Origin: Brachyhypopomus gauderio
Taxonomy: Eukaryota > Chordata > Actinopteri > Gymnotiformes > Hypopomidae
Direction: 5' to 3'
Length of the DNA stretch: 64,000 nucleotides
NCBI RefSeq assembly: GCF_052324685.1
Contig: NC_135223.1
Span: forward strand, 9,272,903-9,336,902
Of the stretch, positions 11,685 through 23,850 are shown in pieces. A model generated the notes under the pieces. It ran no database searches and had not been told where the DNA came from. It worked only from the letters and a program-made list of their open reading frames with translations. Position 1 is the first letter of the stretch, and each line of letters starts with the position of its first letter. The position numbers were made by a program, and so were the translations under genes.

Positions 11685-14600
11685 ATGGAACAATCACGGG
11701 ATGCTGACTTTGATAAAAGTAAGTAGCTACTAGCTTGTGAGCTTACGGATGCGATCAAATATTTAGTTTAGTTGCTAAGTTAACTTGTGTGTATTATATA
11801 AATCGTTGTTGACCCGAGTTTATGAATGCTCTCATTAACATACGTTTCTTTCGCATTTTAATGGTTCAGTGGAGCTGGTCCTTGTCACTCATGTTGTGGA
11901 TGCCATCACTTTTTGGGCTCAGGTAACTAACAGTTAGACAAATTTCTATCTATGTTGTCAAAAGTAAGTTAACGTTGACAAGTTACTAGCTAGTTGTTAC
12001 TAGCCAGGGGCTACTGGGTGCTCATTCGGGGTGTGGGGGTATGTGCGGATGTGTATGAAATGTTTCACAATTCTTTCTTCATATCAGAATGTTACTGGGG
12101 ACAAAGCAACAGAAATTATGGATGCCATTCTCTCAGAAAAATGCCCCACTGCAACTAGACTGACAGGAATGCCAAGCCCACAGAGGGTAGGTTAAAACAC
12201 AAACAGATGATCTAAATAAGAGAGAAACTTGGTTATCTCCATCTTTTGTCTACACTGCAGTTATATGGTGCATGCTACTCCGAGGACAGATGCTGGTACA
12301 GGTGCAAGGTGCAACAACTTGATGACAAGGTGAGCAGATCTTAAAGTGAATACCGGTACCTTTCCCTATTTACTTATTACTTATCCCTAATCTAGAAGAG
12401 TTGTGATTTATATAGTTTTCTAGGTTCTATTTAGTGTTTTAGTGTTAATGGGTTTTTTTTATTTATTCTGGTTTTGAACATTATAAATATATTCACATGT
12501 CATTCTCACATTGACTACAATTTATTTTTTTTGTTGTTTAGTTCCTTGTTTCATATGTTGATTATGGGAATACTGAGGTTGTAGACAGATCTGACCTAGT
12601 AGAATTGCCAGAGGACTTACAATCACCTGCGCTTGCCAAAAAATACAAGTTCTGGGCCTTTCATTTGCCAAGTGACCAGGATTCCCCACATTACTCACAG
12701 GTAACTGTAATCATACAGTTGGTGCATTAAAAAAATTTGCTTATCTTTTTCCCCCTTGATCCTCCAGCTGATTTTTTTTATTTATTTTAAATGAAACAAT
12801 GACTATGGGCTGTGTTAATAATAATAATAATACTTTTTCATTTACCTAGTGCCTTTCTGTTACAAGGTTACTTCACAAAACTGTTTAATACAGATACAAA
12901 GCAAAATGCTTTAAGGTTAAGTTAAACACATATAACTAGAGATTAGCCAAAATACAATTACAGTTTTTTTTTTCCTTAAGCACTGTACACAACACCATTT
13001 ACAAGAGCAGTGTTCAAGGGTAGACTATTCAGAATCCCAACTACATGTACAGCACCATAGTCTATGGAACTTTGCTCCCTTCATCACACAGTGAAGTTGA
13101 ATGAAGTTTGCAGGAAAATTAAATATTAAACAGCAAAAAGCAACATTAAGCAAAAGGTATATCTTATCACGAGTTAAAATTGTTAGCGGAGGGGAGGTGT
13201 AAATGGACACAAATTAAGTATTCTATCGCGATCAATCGCCAAGTATAAACGCCTCTGCCAGTGATTATGCCTCGTGCCATAGGTTGCCGACCCCTGGGCT
13301 AAACCATGCAAAAGAGCATGCATGTTTAAAGCCTTAGGACATTATGATCTTATAAAGGGAGAGTATCTCAGTGGGACATGGAGAGAAGGATGTTGTACCT
13401 ACAAATGAGACATGATGAGTTGTGGAACATGTATTTTAATAGGAAAAGAAACATTTGAATGTTTTTCAAAAAAAATTTTTTTTAGGTTTATGGTCTAGAA
13501 TGCCAATTAGAATATCTAAGACACGCATATTGTCTAAACCTGTAGAATAGGTTAGATGTATACCCATGAGCGTGTGTAGAAAAATATATTTGCTGTTATG
13601 AATATTCTGAAATATTTGAGCAAAACACAGTTTCAATATGTGTATCTAATTCTTTTAGCTAAATAAGATGTGCACATTGCACAGGCACAAGTGCAGATAC
13701 TTAATACAGAAAATTAGACTAAGATTTAAGAGACCAATAAACATGTAGAACAAGCAGTAGGACTGGGTCAGCAACTTCAAAAGCCATAATTTCAAAAGAG
13801 GTGGATGGAGTCTAGGCTTGGACAGATGACTTCCCATTAGGACTGAGTGAATTCAGATACAAGTAGTCAATAAGAATCTTCCAAGTTTCTGTAAGGAAAA
13901 GCATGCCCAGGTTACTTTGGGTAATGGTGTCGCTGAGAAAGCAATCCTCTTAGTTAAAGTGCTAAATGTCCGCTTTAAATAATGGCTTTTTATATACAAT
14001 CCTCACATTTCTTAAGACTACAAGTAATTAGAAATTTACAAGGAGTGTATTCTTGACTCAGTTACGTAAAATGTATGTTCAAGGGGATTCAGCTAAGGTA
14101 ATTGTCTTGACCTCTTTTGTTACCATTAAAACTCCATGTTTGATTGGCTGTATTCCTGAGGTCACGGTCTTGCTGCAGTCTTTTTCAGAGCCATTAAGAT
14201 GTCTGTGTGCACGTCAGAATTCAGTATTCTGCCGGTCTTGATAACAGATATACAGTGTTAGATAAATGAAATGATGTGCTGATGATTTTTTTTACCCTCC
14301 ACACTTTCATCTCTGGTAAATCATCCATCCATAAGACTTGGACTCATTTCTTCAGGCTCTTTAACCTGGTGTTTTTATTCTCGGGGTTTATCAGTGATTT
14401 GCATATTGTGGTGAACCCTCTGAGGTCACTCTGGTATTGACTCTCTACTGTAGCATTTGAATAATCACTAGATAGTGTTGTTGATCTGCACTGCAGATTC
14501 CTTAGTCATGATTGAGTTCATTCTTTGGGAATCTGCTATTGTGGTCTTCAATGGTCTTCCTAGAATTTTGCTATTGCTAAGTTCAATTGTGTCTCAAGTT

Positions 14601-14843
14601 TTATCAAGTAAACTCAGATGTTACCTCTCGTATACTACTGTGGATACACAACTTGCAAGAAGCAACTGGCTAGGGCATGATGTATATCCTCTCAATAAAG
14701 GTTACTGTTTGCACTTTCACCTCATAGTCAGTGTTTCATTTAAAATACAAGATGCTGGTGTGCAGAGTTAAAATGGCACATACTCTGGTATTGTTCAAAT
14801 TCTTACAGACTGCAAAGGATAATTTTATATGTGAGTATTATGT

Positions 14844-14882
<39 letters not shown>

Positions 14883-17800
14883 TTATATGCCAGGGAAAGT
14901 CCTTCCTCCAGAATCTGATATACGGAAAGAAGTTGCGCATTAATAAGAAGTCCGTTTGCTTCGATGGAACGATCCTGGTCCAAGCATTTCAGGGCAACCT
15001 TGATATCGGCGAAGAGGTTTTGAAGTTTAAATTTGCCAGACTGAGTTTACCAGGGAACAGGGAGAGCACCTTTCCTGCTAAGGCTCTCCATATGCAGGCT
15101 GGACTGTGGCCTTCTAGAGGTCTTGAGGGAGATGGAGACCACCCAAGCTCTTTAGGATATATGCCCAAGTTGCGTCCAGTTTTCTCCAACCATAAGCCTG
15201 AAGTCTTAATGTAAGATGCAAAAGGTTTCACATAATCATTTATACTCATCTTTTATATATTTTTTATTTAAAGTATACAGTGTAAAGGCTACATTCTGGC
15301 AGTATTATTTATAGCAGTTGATCACAAGCTGTGGTTTGTTGAGATTGAGGTGAAACGGTTAAAGGTTACTGCTTGGTTTGTGTTGCTATTTCAGAGCTCA
15401 AGGCACTGATACGACTGCACATATGCCAGGAGCAGATGGGAAGCTGGAGAACCAGGAGAACCATCCCTCTGATGCAGAGATGGGCGCCCAGCACCTATGC
15501 AGTCAGGGCACTGAACATATGTTGGTTCAAACCAAGTCAGAGCTGCAGGTGTTTGGACACTCACTTGTCTTCCATGATCACTTTTTTAAAACCCATTTTG
15601 TTCAAATCTGTAAAATATTTGCTACCATTTCTTGCCAAGAATACACACGTTACTTGACCTGTTGGTGTGCTGTCTACACTGGTGTATGTTTACTAACCTG
15701 ATACTGGATTCCTGACAGTTGCACACATAACAACCAATTTCTCAAATGTGTTTTGGGTTCTGTATAAATGCTGTGTCGTTTTGTTTTGTAGAAGGTGAGA
15801 GAGGAGTTGGAGGAAAAAAACAAAGAGATTGAGAAGCTTGAGGAACAGAAGAGTTCAATCCAGAAACATGCAGATGATCTAGAGCATCAGCTGAAGGAGG
15901 CCAGACTTGAGCTCCAGGTTAGGTGCATCTAGAATTGACTAGAAGGAAGGACCTATGGACTGAGCTGGTTCAACACCAGCTTCTGTCCATTCATTGTTTT
16001 TGAGTTTATACATTTTTATTTTTAATGTGACCTATGGATTTATGCAGTACTCAGGATAATGTGTATAATGCTAAAGGAGTGGTTTTGGTTTGAGCTATAT
16101 GTGTTTGTTGATCTGTAGTTTGTTTGTCTTATAGGAAGTGAGTGAGGTATGTCAGAAAAAAGACGAGTGTGTGGAAGCCCACTTGGACTCAACAGTAGGT
16201 GAGAGGTTTTGTCGGCTGGTTCAGAATGTGGAAGCAGTGAAAAAAAATAGGTAAGTTATTCGGATCTGGAACTGTAGATTTCTCTTAATGTCTGCTGATA
16301 CATAAGAACTTGTAGATATTGTACATATGTTTGCTTACTGGGGCAGTTAGAAAATTAACCAGCTGATATTATAAATCCTTAACATGGGTTTTCAGGCCAG
16401 TCTCAAGGAGACTTCAAGAGACAGGTGTGATTTGTGTTTTCCCCCTTTCACCCAGAGAGAGTAATTTGTGCAGTACTGCTGGTGATCACCTTTTAGAAAG
16501 CATTACGGTAGTAGTCAACAACCAAATTCTCAAGCCGTTCACTTCAGAAAAACTTGATCTGGCATGGGAGGACTATACACAGGCTTTAAAGGCTCTTCGG
16601 GAGTGTCAGCATGTGAGTAATATATATTGCCTGTTCATATTGTTATATCTACAGCTTTTGTTATCAGCCTAACAGTCAGACTTGATCGATCAGTCATGCT
16701 CCAAGGTAATGAAGTGGCCTGTTTGAACGGTGCCTGACAGACTTAAAGACGATTCATTTTCTTAAAAAAAAATTTGTCACAGCAAAATAAACATTGTGTA
16801 TTTTGTATGTCAGAATTCAAGCGTTCAAGCCCACATCCATTAAAACTTTGCAGTATTGCTAAACTCTCCATCTCCAACTATTAAATAGTGCACTTTATAA
16901 TATTATTGACACACTGGACAGGACTCAGAAAATGGGTTTGTGCTGGAAAATTATGGACTGCCTTAAACATATCGAGGCTTGGTTCACTGGTTGCTGTTTG
17001 AAAAAGAATGGGCTGTATTATGCGGTTAATACAAGTTGGCCCATGTATGTTCCATATTTTTCCAGAAGGGGGAGTTGGAGAACCTGGTGAACAGCAGGAA
17101 TCGATTTCGGAGCACACTCCTGACTATGATAGATGACTTCCTTCGAGAGGTGGACACTCTGCCAATGAGAGAGAGGCTGGAAAGTCTCAAGGTGTGTGGG
17201 TAGAAGGACAATTATTTTAATAAGGTATACATGTAGATGCAGATGAGTGCTCATATTCATACAAGATGGCTATCATTTTAATCTAATTTTGATTTTGGTG
17301 TCTCCTTACAGGATATTTACTTGAAGCTGATGGCAGTATGTGGTTCAGTGTTGACAGAAGATACTGAGGATCAGTCTTTTGAGCAGTTCTGTAATTGGAA
17401 GAGTCAGGAACATCAGAACTCCAGGAACCTGTGCCAAGCAACAGACCAGGCGTTGACTGCTCTGAGCGCCTGGGCAGCTAACATAAGCAAGGTACCTGTT
17501 AAGACCTTACCGCAGCATCACAGCCATAGGGTTCCTCCTGGGAATGTAGAAAAAAATTATACATTGTCGCCTCATTTGTATATTCTCCCCTGAGAATGTA
17601 CCCCAGTGTTTACCAGTAGTAATTCAGTCGAATATTGGTAAACTGGGTTTTGATGTTGGTACTCGCATCATGAAAGTATTGTTTGTCTTCATGTTTCTAG
17701 TCTAACAGATGTTAACTGTATATGTGTTTAGTCTTTGTGCTTGACGGGGAAGACTGGTGTGTCCCTGGAGAACATTGCTGAGGGTGTGGATGAGATTCTA

Positions 17801-20800
17801 CAGCAGGCTGAGTCCTGTGTCAGTGAGGAGCTGGACATTAAACTCTTTGTGAGTATCATAATATCTTCACACATCTTTCTAGTTTCTGGTTCTCTGGCAG
17901 TTCCCTCCTGATGGGATTCTGCGTATTGACTGTTGTATCGCAGTGTTGTTATATTTGTATGTGGAGCATTTATGATCTTCAGGTCTCCTACAGATTATAT
18001 ACTTATGGTGTCTCACAGGAGCCAGGCAGTCAGGATATGAAGATAATGTCTAATGCGTTTCATAAAGTGATGCAGCATATCCAGAAAGAGCAGCAGCTAC
18101 TGCATGGCATCATGGACAAATGTGAAATCAACAGAAAGGTAAGATGATCACATGTGATCTGGGCAACCAGCTTCAGTGAAGTTACTGTGACCCTGTTTTC
18201 TCTCTCTCGATGATTAATGCATTTGGGAGCTGTTTCTCAGCCTACAAGCAGTGCAGTGCCTTTATAAAGGACAGGCTTCATAATGGCTTAATCGGACAAA
18301 AACAGAGAGAGAACACCAGAAACGCACATACTGGCATGTTACACCTTGATCTGTGGTCTTTTTTTTTTTTAAACACAGGATCTATATGGGCATAGCAGTC
18401 CCAACCCAACCAATGACATTCATGGCTAAAACTCTAGCAACACTTTTTTTTTTTCAGCTTTTATCAACTTTGTTCCATACTGTGTCTCTGCCAATACCGA
18501 CAGTGGTGTGTTGAGAAATGTTAACCACCCAAATAGCAGTGATCCTGCAGTCAGAAACTGCAAAAGTTGTGCATTGAGACAGATGGGAAGCAATTGGTAT
18601 TGGTACATTATATAAATAAATAGGCCTACTAGATTGGCGTTCCTAATGAACTGGCGAGGAAAGAGAGATACAAGTCAGACATTCATGACAAACGGCGTCG
18701 TAGATGTGAAACTCCCCTCTCCCACTTCACCACTGTGCATTTCTGGAGTTGACCTCCACCTTTCTCCAGGACATGGATGTGGGTTACAGGGCCTGAATTC
18801 AGTACACCTGTAGAAGATCATTTATGCGTCTCTTTTTTTCCCACATTGTCCATCAAAATCATTCATTTGACGAGGTGCTTTCATCTAAAAATACAACGTA
18901 TACTCATCACTGAGAATATACCACAGGGGATATACTCTCATAATTGAAAAGAGGAAAGTCCTAACCTTCTGTAATGTTCGATTCCAGTTCAAGCAGGAGA
19001 TGCTACAGTGGCAGAACAGCACTCCTAAAATAGACGAGCTCTCGTGCATAAAGAAGCGCATCAAAAGCCTGCGTTCACAGCTCCGCTGGAAAATGGTGGA
19101 AGTGGGCTGTCTGGAGGAGGTAACTCCGTTCCCGTCTACATTCTTAGTGCCATGTATACAATCGTGTTCGATGCCGTGGCACAGCTGTGAAGAGTATTTT
19201 GTGAGGAAAAAGGCCTTTATTTGAGGAGCAATAATAGCACTGACCCCCATGGAGAGGCACTAGTATTAAAACTCATCCCGTTTGTCTGAGCAGCGTCGAT
19301 TTGTTCACTCCACAGGCTGACGAGTTGGATCTGCCTGAGATTCTGAAGAAGAAAGAGGAGATTGCTGAGACGAGGAACGTACTCTTTAAGGAAATTGGAC
19401 ACGAGAAGGAGGAATATGTAAGCTGGAATGAGGAGTGTATGATATTTGCTACAGATGCTCTGAACAGATCAATCTGGACAGTGACATAATTTAAGACGTT
19501 TGCATGTCATTAATGCATGAAGTGTGTGACCCCAATGTTCTACCAGTCTGTGAATTCTGTGACCTATTAAGGGCATCTTGTCTTTAGTCTTTTTTAAGAG
19601 AAGGTGATCCTCAAGTGGGTTTCAGGTTGGGGGATTGACTTGGACAGCCAAAAACCTTTTGGACTTGTTTCACATTTGGGGTGACATACTATGGATCATC
19701 ACCAGCTGTTTTTATGGTGCCCTTTAAAACTTTAAAACTCTCCAGACGTTCAGCACTTTTTTATAAACTGTAAACCAAAATGTCTCATGATGAGCGTCAT
19801 GCTGGGCTTCTGGGTTCTTCACACCTCACAACATAAAGTGCATTCTTAATTCACTCAACAGTTGACTAATACACTTATTACTTTATTTCTATGATAAATG
19901 TTTGTTTTAAAACAACATAAAAGAACAGCAAGAGAATCTGGGTGTAAAAGCCATATCTAGAATCAACCTTAGGCCTCATTATGTTTCTTGTGCTTGAACC
20001 AAAGATACAATGACTTCAAGAATGCCAAGAAACAACTGAACAGCCAACCTTTAATTAATACCCCCTCACAATTAATAAATGAACCAATGGGTGGCAGACC
20101 TTATGGTTGTTGACAGGACGCAAGATGTATCGGGTGTATAATACTAATGCTGTATAAATGTCTAGGGGAAGCTGTGTGCTCTGGTGAGAGGAAGCTTTCC
20201 TGAGCTTGTGCTACAATATCCAGAGGCAGATATTAGCAGTTACCTGGTGAGTTTGTTTTTGTTTTCTGGTTTGGTTGCTTTTTTTTTATCATGGTGAAAT
20301 TATTAATAAGTAACACACCATCACTTTCTTTAGTTAATAATGCTTTAGCCTAACACAATGTCAAACAACCTTTATCCTAATCCTGAGGTTTACATTAAGG
20401 TGTGATGTTAGTAAAAATTAGAATCACTTCTGTGAGCCATCATGTATAACGAATCTCTATTGTTAGATGCAACACAACAAAAAACACATTTTAAATGGGC
20501 TTTAATATCTTTAAGGGCTTAAACGTGTCCCTGAACATTGCCAGGTTTCCAGAGAAAACCTGCTGTTTTGAAGTTATAAAATAATGTCAGCCTGGGATTT
20601 TGCAGGATCCGCTTGTTATGAGCACTTATTATGAACATTTTCACATGTACTACAGAGCATGCTGAGACTCCTCTCGCTGCCCCTGTATCATTCATGCATT
20701 TCAGGCTTACAGTGTTAAAATGATGTTTGTTTAAACTCTACAGTCTAATAATCTATAGTAAGACAGAATGGAGACTAAGCATAGTTCCACACTTTATACT

Positions 20801-23232
20801 GACTGCAGCCTAGTGAAAATGGACTTGCCTTTGACTTTCTCTGTACTCCAACTTGCTAATATTGGATTTTTAGTCCAGTTGGACTTAGTTGTTGACTCAA
20901 CATCAGAATGAATGCAATAGTGGATCACCTGAATCGATTAAGATCTACTGATTCTCTCTGGTTTACAGAGCACTGAGGGGCTGTTGATGAAGAGCTTGGA
21001 CCGAGACATATTTGACGCTGAGCCAATGAAAGAGCTGAGCGGGCGGAGGCCTCTGGTGTGCACCGAGTTCCAAGGTCACAAGGTGGTGCTGAAGGTAAAG
21101 GTGCTCTGGGTGAAGCTTATCATGCCCCAGCTGTAGAAAGTTGGACCAGTCTTATTTTTGCTTTGGTCATTCTTTGTTGCTGGAACAGTATCAGAAATTT
21201 TTTTTTTAATTCATTTGTGGAACTTCATTGAGTAGGACCCTACACTAACGTTGGAATTACCTGCGGGTTTAGAAGACTCAGAGCTGGGTTTCATGTGTGT
21301 TGCAGGGCTACTCTGTGGATGAGGAGTCAGAGGTGAGGATGCTGGAACAGGCCGTGCAGTACCACAGAGCTCGGCATCAGAAGACCTCCGGCGTCATGCC
21401 TCTGCTGAGCCTCTTCTTCGGCAAGGTGCTCGTTGTTCACACCTCAGACTTGCTCCATCATCCGGACACACTCTCCTCTGACTGCTTCTGAGAAAACAGG
21501 GCTGCTTCAAGCTGTCACTTGTTTCAGTCTGCCTTGAAAACGTGCAGAAATTCACACGTTATCCTGTACATCATTTTCACAAGTTCTCTGTTTAACAGCA
21601 AGTGTTACACAGGTGCTCGGTCAGCACTGTTTATATGCAGAACTTTAATCACACTGAACATGTGCGTTTCAGTCGGACCCTCTGGCCTATGTCATGCTAC
21701 CGTATATCTCTAATGGGAGTTTGAGGACTGTGCAGAGGAACCGCCCACTGATGACCGCTGTAAGTTCATTAATGCCATTGGGCCGTCAGAGACGAATGAT
21801 TAAAAGGAATGCTGATGTAACAAGTGACATGAATGAAAGCGAATCGGAGTCAGGCGACATTATTCAACTGGTCCTGTCGAACTTTTATTCACTGTATGTA
21901 ATAATACCAGTACTGATGAATTGGAGAAACATTTGAGAAGTGTGAGATTGTAATGGTTCTAATGTGGTTGTTTAGGAGATTGGGAAGGTGATGAGAGGAG
22001 CACTTGTAGGACTGCAGAGTTTGCATGCGGCCTGCATCACCCACGCCTCTCTGAACCCCAGCAACGTGTTTGTCCTCAACCGAGAGCAAGGCATCATAGG
22101 GGATTATGATTTCACCAAGACACCAGTGAGTACCATCTCTCTACCTCACCCACAACCACAGACATGCGGAGAAGCATGCAGACTATTGGTTCTCAGCTGG
22201 GTTCGTCATGCTGCCCGCTAATTAAGATGGCGTTGTCATAAAGAGCAAAGATGTTGTGTATTAGTGCAAATATATAGCATGGTTTTGCACAACATGGATT
22301 TTTTCATCCTGGTGCCTCTCACCATAGTTATATGATCAATGTGATCAATTTGGGAAAATGTATTGCAGGAAATGTGTAATGATCCTTTATGGATCAGAAG
22401 TCAAATGTCATTTGAGGTGTGACAATTACTATGATTGATGGTAGTCTTGTGATTTATTACTGAGGCTGATCCAGCCTGGATCATTCACAAACACTGCAGT
22501 TAAAAGGGGAGTATTGATTGCATTCCATACTCCATAGGGGAACTTGTGCCATGATCCAATCATAAAGTTAGTCTGATCATTTATTGAGTTGTAAGTATTA
22601 ATGCGTGATTTAGCAGTTTGAAAACTTAACAGTTTGGATCATCTTAATATAATTTAAGACACTATAGTCCTTGGTATGTGTTTTTACCTGTGCTTGTGAA
22701 GACCTAAGGGAATCTCTTTATCTTTTTCTAGGAGAAGAGGGCTTTGGACAGTGGAATGGTGGCTGGCCCTATCAGCCTCGTGGCTCCAGAATTGAGACAG
22801 GGCCAGCCGCCCACCCCGGCTAGTGATATGTACGCTATGGGAGGCCTCATGCTCTGGGTAGGATTATACAATACTACAACTGCTTCTTCTTGGAGAATGC
22901 AGTGCATTTTTCAGAGCACGGTGATCTCTTTTGCTGCTTTCCTGAGGGTGAAGGTGCCTGATCTCTGTTTGTAGCTTAGTGCTCCAGATCTCAATGGAGG
23001 AGTGGAGGATGATGGACAGGCCCCAGAATTACTTGGACTGCAACTGGTAGGGAAACATTTTCCACCCCCCCACCCCCCTTCATTTTAATTTGCTCCTAAA
23101 ACTTTTTTGCAAATTTGACTCTGACAGGATTCCAAACTCCTGACCCTCCTTTCAAAGCTAATGGCGTCTTCTGGGAGGATAACCGTGCAAGAAGCCCTGG
23201 GTGATGTGTATTTCCTTTCACTTGAGGACTAA
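11685..23232 (+). CDS. stk31: Serine/threonine kinase 31 (tudor plus pseudokinase germline protein), 24 coding exons
   Basis: STK31 (TDRD8) is a germ-cell tudor protein linked to the piRNA/PIWI pathway. Exons: 11685-11718, 11870-11922, 12088-12186, 12261-12329, 12542-12700, 14894-15210, 15395-15548, 15792-15917, 16135-16250, 16456-16612, 17066-17191, 17312-17491, 17732-17848, 18019-18138, 18988-19119, 19316-19417, 20166-20246, 20969-21094, 21306-21425, 21673-21759, 21976-22125, 22732-22857, 22975-23046, 23128-23232. They sum to 2,928 nt, or 975 aa plus stop (human about 1,019 aa). The tudor domain (roughly residues 20-230) shows SEDRCWYRCKV, VDYGNTEVVDRSDLVELP and LDIGEEVLK. A coiled coil (about 296-370) is rich in Glu and Lys. 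The C-terminal kinase-like domain (about 715-975) keeps a beta-3 lysine candidate (VVLK, K756). The HRD motif reads HAS and DFG reads DYD, so it should be a pseudokinase, as in mammals. Twenty of 23 introns are phase 0. The first ATG after the promoter was chosen, and no in-frame upstream Met is needed. Confidence 0.94.
12830..13300. mobile_element. Probable hAT-type relic in stk31 intron 5
   Basis: The right edge, aggttgccgacccctg at 13,281-13,296, is the reverse complement of the CAGGGGTCGGCAACCT terminus seen on many fish hAT elements. Inside it are tatcgcgatcaatcgcca words that I associate with the same non-autonomous family. A matching left terminus was not found, so the left boundary is approximate. 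The remaining intron 5 sequence up to 14,890 has no recognisable gene. Confidence 0.5.
14848..14881 (+). repeat. (TG)n tract abutting the stk31 exon 6 splice acceptor
   Basis: About 16-17 TG dinucleotides end 12 bases before the AG that opens exon 6 (14,894). They occupy the place where a pyrimidine tract would normally be. The sequence between is gttatatgccag, with almost no pyrimidine run. Confidence 0.95.
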
Positions 23233-23361
23233 AAATACAGTATGGTAGAAAGAGTTTTTTGGTTCCATGTTCCAGTTTTAATTGTTTTTGGTTTTGTTCA
23301 AGAAAAAAACGTGTATCAAAAATGCACATCCCCTTTGTTCCGACTAAGTTTGTTTTGTTCA

Positions 23362-23367
23362 AATAAA
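23362..23367 (+). terminator. stk31 polyadenylation signal candidate
   Basis: A canonical AATAAA, overlapping a second aataaa-like word, lies 130 bases after the stk31 stop codon. It is followed within 60 bases by GT-rich sequence (gtgttttttggggtggttg), the usual arrangement of a cleavage and polyadenylation site. This implies a short 3' UTR of about 150 bases. Confidence 0.7.
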
Positions 23368-23479
23368 TAAACAGACAAATTAAGGACACTCATGGAAGTC
23401 GAATGTGTTTTTTGGGGTGGTTGCTACCAGAATGTATAGTGCCAACAGTAAAGTTTGGAACAGGACACACTGTAGTCTG

Positions 23480-23850
23480 GGCCTGTTCTTCAGGGTTTGG
23501 GCCCTTTGTTCAGTGAAGGGTGATGTTATTGCTATGGCATTACAGGCATTTTAGACAATTACTCTCCCAATTTAGTGGCAACAGTTTGGGGAAGGCCCAT
23601 TCCTGTTTCATCATGAATGGGGCTCAGTGCACAAAGTGAGGTCCATAAACTTCATTAAACATTTTGGGATGAAACATCATTTGCAAAGCAGACCTTCTCA
23701 TGCCATATTAATGCTAGACTTCAGAAATTCTCATTATACTGAATAGCCCAGATACCCACACACCTACTCTAAGATCGGAGGTTCTTACAACTGGAAAAGA
23801 GGTGGGAAAACATTAATGTCAGTGGTTTTTGAACAGGATATCCCCATACA
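23480..23850 (+). mobile_element. Tc1-like transposon relic, copy 1
   Basis: The sequence is homologous, in opposite orientation, to 32,780-33,420 in this window. Both contain gtgaagggtgatgttattgc and gcattttagacaattac. On the plus strand it translates to a degenerate FGEGPFLFHHEWGSVHK, the region around the second catalytic Asp of Tc1 transposases, with the expected Asp replaced. It is therefore inactive. The flanks up to 27,100 show only AT-rich DNA. Confidence 0.72.

Noticed and set aside
11509..11697. Minus-strand ORF over the stk31 start
   Set aside because: No family match. The plus strand carries a start codon, a donor and an in-phase next exon that fit STK31.
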